A DNA stretch of 33,872 nt, from the NCBI RefSeq assembly GCF_013816785.1, contig NZ_JACDDV010000020.1, positions 1 to 33,872 on the forward strand. The letters run 5' to 3'. The notes below the pieces were generated by a model. The model was given only the letters and a program-made list of their open reading frames with translations, was not told where the DNA came from and searched no databases. This document shows, piece after piece, positions 1-7,421 of this stretch (positions within the stretch are counted from its first letter, which is position 1; the number at the start of each line of letters is the position of its first letter). The position numbers and the translations under genes were made by a program. The stretch is from Sphingomonas sp. Its GTDB lineage: Bacteria > Pseudomonadota > Alphaproteobacteria > Sphingomonadales > Sphingomonadaceae.

Positions 1-616
1 TCCCAGGCCGCGCTCCGGCGAGTGTTCCATCGGGCAGCGCCGATGGCTCATATGTTAGTGCGGCGCGTTTGCCCCGTGCAGCGGCGGTGATCAACGCTGC
101 CGAGCCGAGCGAGCCTACCTCCTCGTCCGCATTGAGCACCACTTCATAGCCGAGCCTGTCGCGCATCGGGCTCGCCTCGAACGCCTTCAACGCGGCGAGC
201 ATGACCGCAATCCCACCCTTCATGTCGGCCACGCCGGGGCCGCCCAGCACCTTTCCGGGCTCGATCCATTGGAGCGATTGGAAGGGATGGTCGGTCCCGA
301 ACACCGTGTCCATATGACCGGTGAATAGCAATTGCAGCGCGGTTTCGGGTCGAACCACCAGGTGAAGGTTGCGGCCATGGTCGATGGCGATCGGTTTGCC
401 GTCGGGGGCGATCGCCTCGATCGGCACCGGATCGATCAATCGAAGTTCGCCGGGCAGCGCGGAAAATGCGTCCGCAAGAAGTCCGGCCATCGTTTCAAGT
501 CCGCCGAGATTGCGCGAGCCACTGTTGATAGCGGCCCAGCCCTCGACATGGTCGAGCATCGGTTCCGCGGTGGCCCGTTTGGCGCAGTCTTCCTCGATGC
601 TGGACAGGGCCCCCAT
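1..616 (-). CDS. M20 family metallopeptidase (partial, 3' end outside window)
   Basis: Reading from an ATG at 616 toward base 1 gives about 205 residues without a stop; the C-terminal part is cut by the window edge. The family comprises dinuclear-zinc amidohydrolases and peptidases (carboxypeptidase G2, ArgE/DapE-like). Visible family marks are the first metal-binding strand LFTGHMDTVFG, the bridging aspartate in GGPGVADMKGG, and the catalytic Glu-Glu pair in NADEEVGS. GHMDTV and the ADMKGG context look more like the glutamate-carboxypeptidase branch than true DapE, but the substrate cannot be assigned. It lies on the same strand as the cytochrome P460 gene, with a 97-base gap that holds only a short CCTCC-ACA-GGAGG hairpin. 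Confidence 0.88.
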   Translation of the reverse strand, partial: MGALSSIEEDCAKRATAEPMLDHVEGWAAINSGSRNLGGLETMAGLLADAFSALPGELRLIDPVPIEAIAPDGKPIAIDHGRNLHLVVRPETALQLLFTGHMDTVFGTDHPFQSLQWIEPGKVLGGPGVADMKGGIAVMLAALKAFEASPMRDRLGYEVVLNADEEVGSLGSAALITAAARGKRAALTYEPSALPDGTLAGARPG

Positions 617-713
617 CGCACTTCCCTAGCGAGACAAGCGGGTGAACGCTACTCCGCACCACCTCCACAGGAGGCCTTTGAATTCCCTTGCTAGGCGGCT
701 CTGTGCAGGAACC

Positions 714-1196
714 TTAGTCGCTGAATCGAGTAATGACGGAGTCAGCCGATTGCTGCGCGACGTGACATGAATGGCATCGCTTCATCCTCGCATCAGGAGC
801 GATCACGCGATTGTTGCGATCGCCGCCCGCGAACTCCTCATATCCCCACCCGCTCGTTGAGCGGAAGCGCCGCGCATCTTTCTGCATCACATCGATGAAT
901 TTTCGCTCGGCGGGTTGCGGCCCATTGCTTTCCGTTCGGACCCGATGGAGATCGAATATGAGCATCGCGCCGTCGGGGAAACGTCCGCTGCGATAGCCTC
1001 GGAGCGCCTTGGCGTTGCCGTAGATGTTATACATTCCTTCGTATGGACCGTATGCTGGCCCGTTCACTCCGCTCTTTATATGTGTCCAGCGGCGAAATCC
1101 CTCCGGATAGTCGACAAGCGCACTGCGTTGGGATGCGCCGAGCAGGAGCAGCAATGCTGTCGCTGCCATTGCTCTGATTGTGCGCCGAAGAACCAT
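714..1196 (-). CDS. Cytochrome P460 family haem protein, exported
   Basis: 160 residues from an ATG at 1196. A longer frame reaches 1295, but 1196 has a GGAG eight bases upstream and starts a clean signal peptide (MVLRRTIRAM, then an Ala/Leu-rich core). The mature part has the layout I know from cytochrome P460 proteins: an FRRWTHIKSG-like start, a GNAKAL..YRSGRFPDGAMLIFDL core, GWGYEEFAGGDR, and a C-terminal c-haem site CHSCH just before the end. It should be a small periplasmic c-type haem protein. Characterised relatives oxidise hydroxylamine or bind NO, but most members are uncharacterised and the cross-linking lysine cannot be identified by eye. No nitrogen-oxidation genes are nearby. 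Confidence 0.85.
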   Translation of the reverse strand: MVLRRTIRAMAATALLLLLGASQRSALVDYPEGFRRWTHIKSGVNGPAYGPYEGMYNIYGNAKALRGYRSGRFPDGAMLIFDLHRVRTESNGPQPAERKFIDVMQKDARRFRSTSGWGYEEFAGGDRNNRVIAPDARMKRCHSCHVAQQSADSVITRFSD

Positions 1197-1414
1197 GGAG
1201 TGCTCTCCAGTTGCTGTTGTGGCCGTGCCGATCATTGCCGCGTGCTTGCGGAGGCGCGGCATAGCTAGGGGATGAGGTGGGGATTGTGAAGTCATGAGGG
1301 GGTGAGTGGCGATGAATGCCCCCGAGCGTCAGAAATTGCGGCCGAAGACAGGGGTTCTACGGTTAAAATGGCGAACGCGGCCGAAAGCAAGGGCTCGTCC
1401 CCGGCGGCTGGCGG

Positions 1415-1894
1415 TCAGGCGCCAAGTCGAGGCGCGAACTCGCGCAGCAAGCGTCGATAGAGGTCGCGCTTGAACGGGACGATCAGCTCTGGAAGCAGCT
1501 TGGACTCGACCCATTGCCAATGGCTGAATTCGGGATGTTTGGTGGCGATGTTTACATCGTCATCGCTCCCTAAAAACCGCGCCAGATACCAGTCCTGGAT
1601 CTGCCCCTTCCACTTGCCCTTCCAAAGCCGCGCGGCGATCGCTTCGGGGATGTCGTAGCGGAGCTGCTGCGGATGACAGGCGATCTGCTCGACCAGGCGC
1701 GGCGCGATCCCGGTCTCCTCCTCCAGCTCGCGCAGCGCCCCGGCCCAGCTGTCCTCGCCCTTGTCGAGCCCGCCCTGCGGCATCTGCCACGCCTCGTCGC
1801 GATTATCGATGCGCCGCCCGACCCAGACGAGGTTTTCGCGGTTGAGAAGCATCACGCCAACCCCGCGGCGATAAAGATGGTCGTCGTTGGTCAT
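1415..1894 (-). CDS. rppH: RNA pyrophosphohydrolase (Nudix hydrolase)
   Basis: 159 residues, the usual RppH length. It removes pyrophosphate from the 5' end of triphosphorylated mRNA, which starts RNase E-dependent decay. The N-terminal YRRGVGVMLLN and GRRIDNRDEAWQMPQGGLDKGE segments are the RppH signature, and the Nudix box follows as GGLDKGED..ALRELEEETGI with its G, E, R-E and E-E residues intact (residues about 40-62). The C-terminal EFSHWQWVESKLLPELIVPFK is also typical. The ATG at 1894 is chosen over a longer frame to 1948 because GAGGAA lies six bases upstream and MTNDDHLYRRGVG matches the family start. It is divergent from korA. Confidence 0.93.
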   Translation of the reverse strand: MTNDDHLYRRGVGVMLLNRENLVWVGRRIDNRDEAWQMPQGGLDKGEDSWAGALRELEEETGIAPRLVEQIACHPQQLRYDIPEAIAARLWKGKWKGQIQDWYLARFLGSDDDVNIATKHPEFSHWQWVESKLLPELIVPFKRDLYRRLLREFAPRLGA

Positions 1895-1917
1895 CGCGGT
1901 TCCTCGTCGCCCCAGAG

Positions 1918-1993
1918 CGTCATTGCGAGAAGCGAAGCGACGAAGCAATCCAGTTCGCGCCGCTGGATTGCTTCGCTTCCGCTCGCAATGACG
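1918..1993. repeat. Intergenic palindromic repeat (CGTCATTGCGAG type)
   Basis: Left arm 1918-1953 begins CGTCATTGCGAG and ends GAAGCAATCCAG. Right arm 1963-1993 begins CTGGATTGCTTC and ends GCTCGCAATGACG, an imperfect inverted copy with a 9-base loop. The left arm carries about five extra bases (a duplicated GAAGCGA-type unit). It sits in the rppH-korA divergent gap, so it could fold as RNA in the leader of one or both transcripts. I know this as a dispersed non-coding repeat in sphingomonads. Confidence 0.85.
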
Positions 1994-2066
1994 GATGATG
2001 AAAGGGTGGCGAAGCAGGTGCGCCAGTCGTAAGGGTATCCAAAGCGCTACTCATAGGAATGATCGC

Positions 2067-3944
2067 ATGGCCTCGGCCACCCATCTCATCACCGAACAGG
2101 AATCCCACGCCCATCCGCTGATGGAGGCGGTCGTGGTGCGCTTTGCCGGGGACAGCGGCGACGGAATGCAGCTGACCGGGGGCCAGTTCACGCTGTCGAC
2201 CGCGCTGGCCGGCAACGACCTTGCCACCTTCCCCGATTTTCCGGCCGAGATCCGCGCGCCGCTGGGGACGACGTTCGGCGTTTCGGCATTTCAGATCAAT
2301 TTCGGATCGACCGCGATCGAGACCGCCGGGGATCAGCCCGACGTGCTGATCGCGATGAACCCGGCGGCGTTGAAGGTGAATTCGCGGGACCTTCGCGATG
2401 GCGGCCTGATCATCGCCGACGAGGGCGAGTTCACGCAGCGCAACCTGACCAAGGCGGGCTATACCGCCAATCCGATCGAGGATGGCAGCCTGGCGCGCTG
2501 GCAGGTCGTCAGCTTCAACATCAGCCAATTGACGCTCGACGCGGTCAAGCCGTTCGGGCTCGGCAACAAGGAAGCGCTGCGCTGCAAGAATATGTGGACG
2601 CTCGGGCTCGCGCTGTGGATGTTCGACCGCGACCGGGGGCCGATCGTCGACTGGCTCACCACCAAATTCGCCGCGAAGCCCGAGCTCGCCGAAGCCAATA
2701 TCGCCGCCCTCAACGCCGGCCACGCCTACGGTGAAACAGTCGAGATCGGCGCTCATGTCCGCCAGCACCATATCGCCGCCGCACCGGTTGCGCCGGGCCT
2801 CTACCGCACCGTCACCGGCGCTGAATCGCTATCGGTCGGACTCGTCGCCGGAGCGCAGCTCGCTGGCCTGTCGATGTTCTTCGGCAGCTACCCGATCACC
2901 CCCGCGAGCCCAATCCTTCACCACCTCAGCCGCCTCAAGGAATATGGCATCACCACCTTCCAGGCGGAGGACGAGATAGCCGCGATCTGCGCCGCGCTCG
3001 GCGCCAGCTACGCCGGGCAATTGGGGGTCACCTCCTCGTCCGGCCCCGGCATCGCCTTGAAGGGCGAGGCGATGGGCCTCGCGGTGATGACCGAACTGCC
3101 GCTGGTGATCGTCAATTCGCAGCGCGGCGGTCCCTCGACCGGCCTGCCGACCAAGACCGAGCAGTCCGACCTTTATCAAGCCGTCTATGGCCGCAACGGC
3201 GACGCGCCGATCCCGGTGATCGCCGCTGCCTCGCCCGCCGACGCGTTCGATTGCGCGATCGAGGCGTGCCGAATCGCCACCCGCTACATGACCCCGGTAC
3301 TGCTGTTGACCGACGGCTATATCGCCAACGCGGCCGAGCCGTGGAAGGTGCCGGACATGAGCGGTTACGCGCCGTTTCCGGTGACGTTCGCGCCCGAGCA
3401 GGAGGAGGGGAGCGAGGTGCTACCTTATGCGCGCAACGCCGAGCTCGCCCGCCCATGGATCAAGCCCGGCACCCCCGGCCTCGAACATCGCATCGGCGGG
3501 ATCGAAAAGCAGCCCGGCACCGGCAACATCGATTATTCGCCCGAGGCTCATGCGGAGATGACCCGCGTGCGCGCCGCCAAGGTTGCCGGCATCGCGGATT
3601 CCATCGGCGATCAGCAGGTTGTTCTGGGTGAAACCAGCGGCCAGCTGGCGATTGTCGGCTGGGGCTCGACCTATGGCCCGATCCACCAGGCGGTCCGCCG
3701 TGCGCGGCTTCGCGGCCTCGACGTATCGCACATCCACATCCGCTACATCGCGCCGATGCCGGCAAATATGTCTGTCCTATTGAACGGCTTTGAGCATATC
3801 CTGGTCCCCGAGATGAACAGCGGCCAGTTGAAGACCATCCTCCGCGACCAATTTCTGGTCGATGCGAAGTCGTTGACCAAAGTCAGCGGCCAGCCGTTCC
3901 GCATCGCTGAGATCGAGGCAGCAATCGAAGGGGTGCTGCGATGA
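2067..3944 (+). CDS. korA: 2-oxoglutarate/2-oxoacid:ferredoxin oxidoreductase, fused gamma-alpha subunit
   Basis: 625 residues. Together with KorB it oxidatively decarboxylates a 2-oxoacid (usually 2-oxoglutarate) with CoA, passing electrons to ferredoxin. The N-terminal gamma domain (about 19-215) shows AGDSGDGMQLTGGQF. The alpha domain starts near 235 with SYPITPASPILHHL, the thiamine-pyrophosphate pyrimidine-side motif, and then QRGGPSTGLPTKTEQSDL. The fused gamma-alpha plus separate beta layout is that of two-subunit KorAB enzymes such as those of Mycobacterium. The ATG at 2067 has AGGAA upstream and gives MASATHLITEQ; an in-frame upstream extension lacks family similarity and runs into the palindromic repeat. 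The TGA overlaps an ATG (ATGA at 3941) that opens a chain of tiny ORFs leading to korB. Confidence 0.92.
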   Translation: MASATHLITEQESHAHPLMEAVVVRFAGDSGDGMQLTGGQFTLSTALAGNDLATFPDFPAEIRAPLGTTFGVSAFQINFGSTAIETAGDQPDVLIAMNPAALKVNSRDLRDGGLIIADEGEFTQRNLTKAGYTANPIEDGSLARWQVVSFNISQLTLDAVKPFGLGNKEALRCKNMWTLGLALWMFDRDRGPIVDWLTTKFAAKPELAEANIAALNAGHAYGETVEIGAHVRQHHIAAAPVAPGLYRTVTGAESLSVGLVAGAQLAGLSMFFGSYPITPASPILHHLSRLKEYGITTFQAEDEIAAICAALGASYAGQLGVTSSSGPGIALKGEAMGLAVMTELPLVIVNSQRGGPSTGLPTKTEQSDLYQAVYGRNGDAPIPVIAAASPADAFDCAIEACRIATRYMTPVLLLTDGYIANAAEPWKVPDMSGYAPFPVTFAPEQEEGSEVLPYARNAELARPWIKPGTPGLEHRIGGIEKQPGTGNIDYSPEAHAEMTRVRAAKVAGIADSIGDQQVVLGETSGQLAIVGWGSTYGPIHQAVRRARLRGLDVSHIHIRYIAPMPANMSVLLNGFEHILVPEMNSGQLKTILRDQFLVDAKSLTKVSGQPFRIAEIEAAIEGVLR

Positions 3945-4006
3945 AGGCGAGCGCACGTCGTTGGTGCGAACATTGGGAACATTGGCAGGGGTGGGCGAGC
4001 GTATGA
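3941..4006 (+). CDS. Candidate 21-residue Trp-rich peptide between korA and korB
   Basis: The ATG at 3941 overlaps the korA stop (ATGA) and is preceded by GAAGGGG seven bases upstream, a good ribosome binding site. The frame encodes 21 residues with four tryptophans in its second half, partly because the DNA holds a direct repeat of GAACATTGG. It stops in another ATGA at 4003-4006 that starts the next small ORF. No family is recognised. It could be a coupling or leader peptide, or chance. It is listed because both ends are ATGA junctions, not because the sequence looks protein-like. Confidence 0.3.
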   Translation: MKASARRWCEHWEHWQGWASV

Positions 4007-4089
4007 AACCGATCAATCCCTTCCCGCTCATCGCCATGTTGATCGTGGTTGTCTTCGTCGTCCTTTGGCTCAACGGTGTGTTCGCATGA
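4003..4089 (+). CDS. 28-residue single-span membrane peptide between korA and korB
   Basis: An ATG at 4003 opens a 28-residue frame: a short polar start (MKPINPFP), then an almost unbroken hydrophobic run (LIAMLIVVVFVVLWL) and the tail NGVFA. This is a textbook single transmembrane helix. A GGCGAG and an AGGGG lie 5-12 bases upstream. Its TGA overlaps the korB ATG (ATGA, 4086-4089), and korB itself has no good Shine-Dalgarno sequence, so korB translation probably depends on ribosomes finishing this peptide. The role is unknown; membrane docking of the enzyme or pure translational coupling are both possible. The hydrophobic composition makes a real peptide more likely than for the preceding ORF. 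Confidence 0.55.
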   Translation: MKPINPFPLIAMLIVVVFVVLWLNGVFA

Positions 4090-5099
4090 ACGAAGTGACC
4101 AAGATCACCACCGCTAAGGACTGGGCGAGCGACCAGGAAGTGCGCTGGTGCCCGGGCTGCGGTGATTATGCGGTGCTGAAGGCGGTGCAACGGACTATGC
4201 CCGACCTTGGCACGGCGCGCGAGAAGACCGTGTTCATCAGCGGCATCGGCTGTTCGAGCCGCTTTCCCTATTATATGGCCAGCTACGGCTTCCACACCAT
4301 CCACGGGCGCGCTTGCGCGGTGGCGACTGGGGTCAAGCTCGCCAATCCCGAACTCGACGTGTGGATCATCACCGGCGACGGCGACGCGCTGTCGATCGGC
4401 GGCAACCATACAATGCACCTCCTGCGCCGCAATCTCGATTGCCAGCTGCTGCTGTTCAACAATGAGATTTACGGACTGACCAAGGGCCAATATTCGCCGA
4501 CCAGCCGAATTGGCACGCGATCGCCCTCGACCCCGTTCGGGTCGGTCGATCGTCCCGCCAACCCGTGCGCTTTCGCGCTGGGTTCCGGCGCGCGGTTCGT
4601 TGCGCGCGGGATCGACGTCAGCAAACATCTGGTCGATGTCCTCAAGGCCGCTCACGCCCACAAGGGCGCCAGCTTCATCGAGATTTTCCAGAACTGCATC
4701 GTCTACAACGATGACGTCTTCGCCTCCTTCACCGCCAAGGACGCGGCGGCCGAGCGGCAGTTGTGGCTGGTCGCGGGCGAAAAGATGCTGTTCGCCGGCG
4801 GCACCAAAGGTATCGCGCTCGACGTCGCCACCCTCGCCCTCAAGGTGGTCGAGGGCGACGACCCGTCGGTCATCGTCCACGACCCCAAGAACCGCAGCGT
4901 CGCCCACATGCTGGTCGAGATGCCCGCCGTCGGTTTCCCGGTCGCGCTGGGCGTGATCTATGACGATCCCAAACCAACCTTCGACAGCGCGGTGATCGAA
5001 CAGAACGCCGCCATCGCCAAGGGCAAGACACCCGACCTCCAGGCCCTCGTCGCCAAGGGCCAGACCTGGCAAGTCGAGAAAGAGCCGCGGGCCGAATAG
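4086..5099 (+). CDS. korB: 2-oxoglutarate/2-oxoacid:ferredoxin oxidoreductase, beta subunit
   Basis: 337 residues. The beta subunit binds the diphosphate of thiamine pyrophosphate and one [4Fe-4S] cluster. Four cysteines sit where the cluster ligands are expected: C22 and C25 in WCPGCGDY, C56 in GIGCSSRF and C204 in IFQNCIVYND. The TPP/Mg motif is GDGDALSIGGNH (97-108), followed by FNNEIYGLTKGQYSPTS. There is no ferredoxin-like delta subunit in the window, so an external ferredoxin is needed. The ATG at 4086 overlaps the stop of the small membrane ORF. The sequence around the four ligands is intact, so the enzyme should be active. Confidence 0.93.
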   Translation: MNEVTKITTAKDWASDQEVRWCPGCGDYAVLKAVQRTMPDLGTAREKTVFISGIGCSSRFPYYMASYGFHTIHGRACAVATGVKLANPELDVWIITGDGDALSIGGNHTMHLLRRNLDCQLLLFNNEIYGLTKGQYSPTSRIGTRSPSTPFGSVDRPANPCAFALGSGARFVARGIDVSKHLVDVLKAAHAHKGASFIEIFQNCIVYNDDVFASFTAKDAAAERQLWLVAGEKMLFAGGTKGIALDVATLALKVVEGDDPSVIVHDPKNRSVAHMLVEMPAVGFPVALGVIYDDPKPTFDSAVIEQNAAIAKGKTPDLQALVAKGQTWQVEKEPRAE

Positions 5100-5104
5100 C
5101 CTCT

Positions 5105-5126
5105 CCCCTCCCGCTGGCGGGAGGGG
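5105..5126. repeat. GC-rich hairpin after korB (CCCCTCCCGC repeat)
   Basis: CCCCTCCCGC at 5105-5114 pairs with GCGGGAGGGG at 5117-5126, giving a near-perfect nine-to-ten-base stem, followed by CCGGGGGAGGGC. There is no U-tract, so it is not a classical intrinsic terminator. It resembles the short C/G-rich repeats scattered in sphingomonad intergenic DNA and may slow transcription or protect the 3' end of the korB message. Confidence 0.65.
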
Positions 5127-5153
5127 CCGGGGGAGGGCCTGTTTCGCGCCGCC

Positions 5154-6128
5154 ATGGACAATTTCACCCACTCGCTGACTGGCTGGGCGCTGGGTCAGGC
5201 CGGTCTCAAGAGCAAGAGCCGCAAGGGCTTGGCCGCGCTGATCCTCGGCGCCAACATGCCCGACATCGACATTTTTTTCGGCTGGGTCGGCTGGTCACCG
5301 TTGGCGATGCACCGCGGTTTCACCCATGGGCTGGTCGGCGGCGTCGCGGTCATGCCCCCTTTTCTGGCCGGACTCCTGTGGTTGCTCGACCGCTGGCAAT
5401 CCGGTCGCGGCGCGAACTTCAAAAGCGGGCTGCCGATGCGGTTCGGCTGGCTGATTGCGCTGAGCTATATCGGCGCGGTCAGTCATCCGCTGCTCGACCT
5501 GCAAAACACCTATGCCGTGCAATTGCTGTCGCCGTTCAGCGATGCCTGGTTCCACACCGACGCGCTGTTCATCATCGACGTATGGCTGTGGTGCGCGCTG
5601 GCGCTCGGCATCGGCTGGTCGCGGTACCGGGAGCGGGGCGGCGGCCAGTGGCAGCAGCCCGCGCAAGTCGCGCTGCTGATCGCGATTGCCTATATCGCGG
5701 CCAATGCCGGGCTCAGCTTGGTAGCTAAGCGCTCGCTCGCCGCAAACGGTGCCGTCGCCCATCCCGATGTGCTGTTCGCGGGGACCGAGCCGGCGTTTTT
5801 CTGGAAGCGCAACCTAATTTGGCGGGAAGGCGGCCGCATCGGCCGCGCCAGTTTCGGTCCACTCGCAGGCATCCATGACGTTCGGCCGACCGAGCCCGAC
5901 AGGATGGCCGACCCGCTCGTCCGCCGCGCGCGGCGCGCCGATCCCTCGCTCGCCGGCTTCCTGCGCTGGTCGGTGCTGCCGATGGCCTCGATCGAGCGGT
6001 CGACATGCCACGCGGCGGTCAGCATCGGCGATGCCCGGTTCGGCGAGCCCCGGGTTAGCGCGCGATTCGTCCGCAAGGTCGTCGTGCCGCTGACCGGCCC
6101 CGGCTGCCCGCTTGCCAAGGCCAGGTGA
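5154..6128 (+). CDS. YdjM-like membrane-bound metal-dependent hydrolase
   Basis: 324 residues. The N-terminus MDNFTHSLTGWALGQAGL, then LGANMPDIDIFFGW and HRGFTHGLVGG, are the family's conserved His/Asp residues (H6, D37-D39, H53, H58), followed by SHPLLDLQNTY. Four or so hydrophobic segments place it in the inner membrane. Escherichia coli YdjM is LexA-regulated, but no LexA box is evident here. The biochemical substrate of the family is not established. It follows korB after a 54-base gap containing a hairpin, and the next gene starts 19 bases after its stop, suggesting co-transcription with the methyltransferase. Confidence 0.85.
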   Translation: MDNFTHSLTGWALGQAGLKSKSRKGLAALILGANMPDIDIFFGWVGWSPLAMHRGFTHGLVGGVAVMPPFLAGLLWLLDRWQSGRGANFKSGLPMRFGWLIALSYIGAVSHPLLDLQNTYAVQLLSPFSDAWFHTDALFIIDVWLWCALALGIGWSRYRERGGGQWQQPAQVALLIAIAYIAANAGLSLVAKRSLAANGAVAHPDVLFAGTEPAFFWKRNLIWREGGRIGRASFGPLAGIHDVRPTEPDRMADPLVRRARRADPSLAGFLRWSVLPMASIERSTCHAAVSIGDARFGEPRVSARFVRKVVVPLTGPGCPLAKAR

Positions 6129-6147
6129 GGCGAGGATAGGGCGGGCG

Positions 6148-7410
6148 ATGGCATCACGCGGCGAACATCTGGTGCGCGCCGACCGGCGCTTCGCGACCGG
6201 TACGGGGCTTGTCGGGCGGCTGGCCGCGCCGCTGTTCGCCTCGGTTGTCGATCAGCTTCACGATCGGCTCGAAAAAGGTGGGATCGAGTTGACGCTGCCG
6301 GACTGCTCGCGCCGCCGCGTCGGCTTCCACGCGGCCGGGCCGGTGGCGGTGGTTCAAATCCATCGCTGGATGGCGCTGGTGCGGCTGGCGACCTCGGGCT
6401 CGGTCGGCTGGTACAAGGCGTGGGCGGCGGGCGAATGGTCGTCGCCCGACCCGGTGCCGTTGTTCGATTTGTTCGCCACCAATGCGGTGGCGCTCGGCGA
6501 CGCAGCGCGCGCCAAAGGACCAATGCGCTGGACCAACATGGCTGCCCATCGTCTGCGCGACAACGGCCTCGCCCAGGCACGTAACAACATCGCCGCCCAT
6601 TACGACCTGGGCAATGATTTCTACGCCGCTTGGCTCGACCCCAGCATGACCTATTCCAGCGCGCGATTTGCGCCGGGCGACGACCTCGAATCCGCTCAGC
6701 GCCGCAAGGTTTCAATGCTCCTCGACCGGTTTGACCTCAAGCCGGGCGACCGATTGCTCGAAATCGGTTGCGGCTGGGGGACGCTGGCGATCGAGGCGGC
6801 GAAGCGCGGCGCCGAGGTTGTCGGATTGACCTTATCTGTGGCGCAGAAAGCTTGGGCAGACCAAAACATTGCAAAAGCACAACTATCGAACCGGATCGAC
6901 ATCCGCCTTCAGGATTATCGCCAAATTTCCGGGCAATATGACGCCATCGCGTCGGTCGAAATGGTCGAGGCGGTCGGCGAGCGCTGGTGGCCGGCCTACC
7001 TCGACTGCCTCTCCCGCAACCTGAAGCCGGGGGGCCGGGCGGCGCTGCAATTCATCAGCATCGATCATCGCCTGTTCGATCGCTATGCCGCCAGCGCCGA
7101 CTTCATTCAAACCTATATATTTCCTGGCGGGATGCTGCTCGACGAGCCGAAATTCGCTGCGCTTGCCGCCGAACGCGGCTTGTCCTGGGAGGATCGCGAT
7201 GGCTTCGGTCAAGATTATGCGGAAACTCTCCGGCAGTGGCGATACCGCTACGACGCGGCGGTCGAATCCGGTCGGCTTGCAGAATTTGGCGAAGCTTTTC
7301 ATAGATTGTGGCGCTATTATCTGATGTATTGCGAAGGTGGTTTCAAAGGAGGGGGCATCGATGTCGCGCAAGTGACGCTGACGCGCTCTCACGCCACGGA
7401 CGAGGCGTAA
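6148..7410 (+). CDS. Cyclopropane-fatty-acyl-phospholipid synthase family SAM methyltransferase
   Basis: 420 residues. The family adds a SAM-derived methyl group to cis double bonds of membrane phospholipid acyl chains. NNIAAHYDLGNDFY, LLEIGCGWGTLAIEAA (SAM motif I), LQDYRQISGQYDAIASVEMVEAVG and FIQTYIFPGGML mark the family. Compared with my recollection of E. coli Cfa, the cysteine of the YSCAY segment is serine here (MTYSSARF), and the bicarbonate-binding histidine segment reads ALQFISIDHR. This resembles the branch that includes 10- or 11-methyl(ene) fatty acid methyltransferases, so cyclopropane synthesis is not certain. The ATG at 6148 has a G-rich AGGATAGGGCGG region upstream. The second half uses more A/T-ending codons than its neighbours. 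Confidence 0.85.
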   Translation: MASRGEHLVRADRRFATGTGLVGRLAAPLFASVVDQLHDRLEKGGIELTLPDCSRRRVGFHAAGPVAVVQIHRWMALVRLATSGSVGWYKAWAAGEWSSPDPVPLFDLFATNAVALGDAARAKGPMRWTNMAAHRLRDNGLAQARNNIAAHYDLGNDFYAAWLDPSMTYSSARFAPGDDLESAQRRKVSMLLDRFDLKPGDRLLEIGCGWGTLAIEAAKRGAEVVGLTLSVAQKAWADQNIAKAQLSNRIDIRLQDYRQISGQYDAIASVEMVEAVGERWWPAYLDCLSRNLKPGGRAALQFISIDHRLFDRYAASADFIQTYIFPGGMLLDEPKFAALAAERGLSWEDRDGFGQDYAETLRQWRYRYDAAVESGRLAEFGEAFHRLWRYYLMYCEGGFKGGGIDVAQVTLTRSHATDEA

Positions 7411-7421
7411 CAGAGGTCTTC

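Noticed and set aside
3777-5171. Minus-strand open frame of 464 codons opposite korB
   Set aside because: It is the antisense frame of a GC-rich gene; the translation has no family similarity and korB on the other strand is clearly real.
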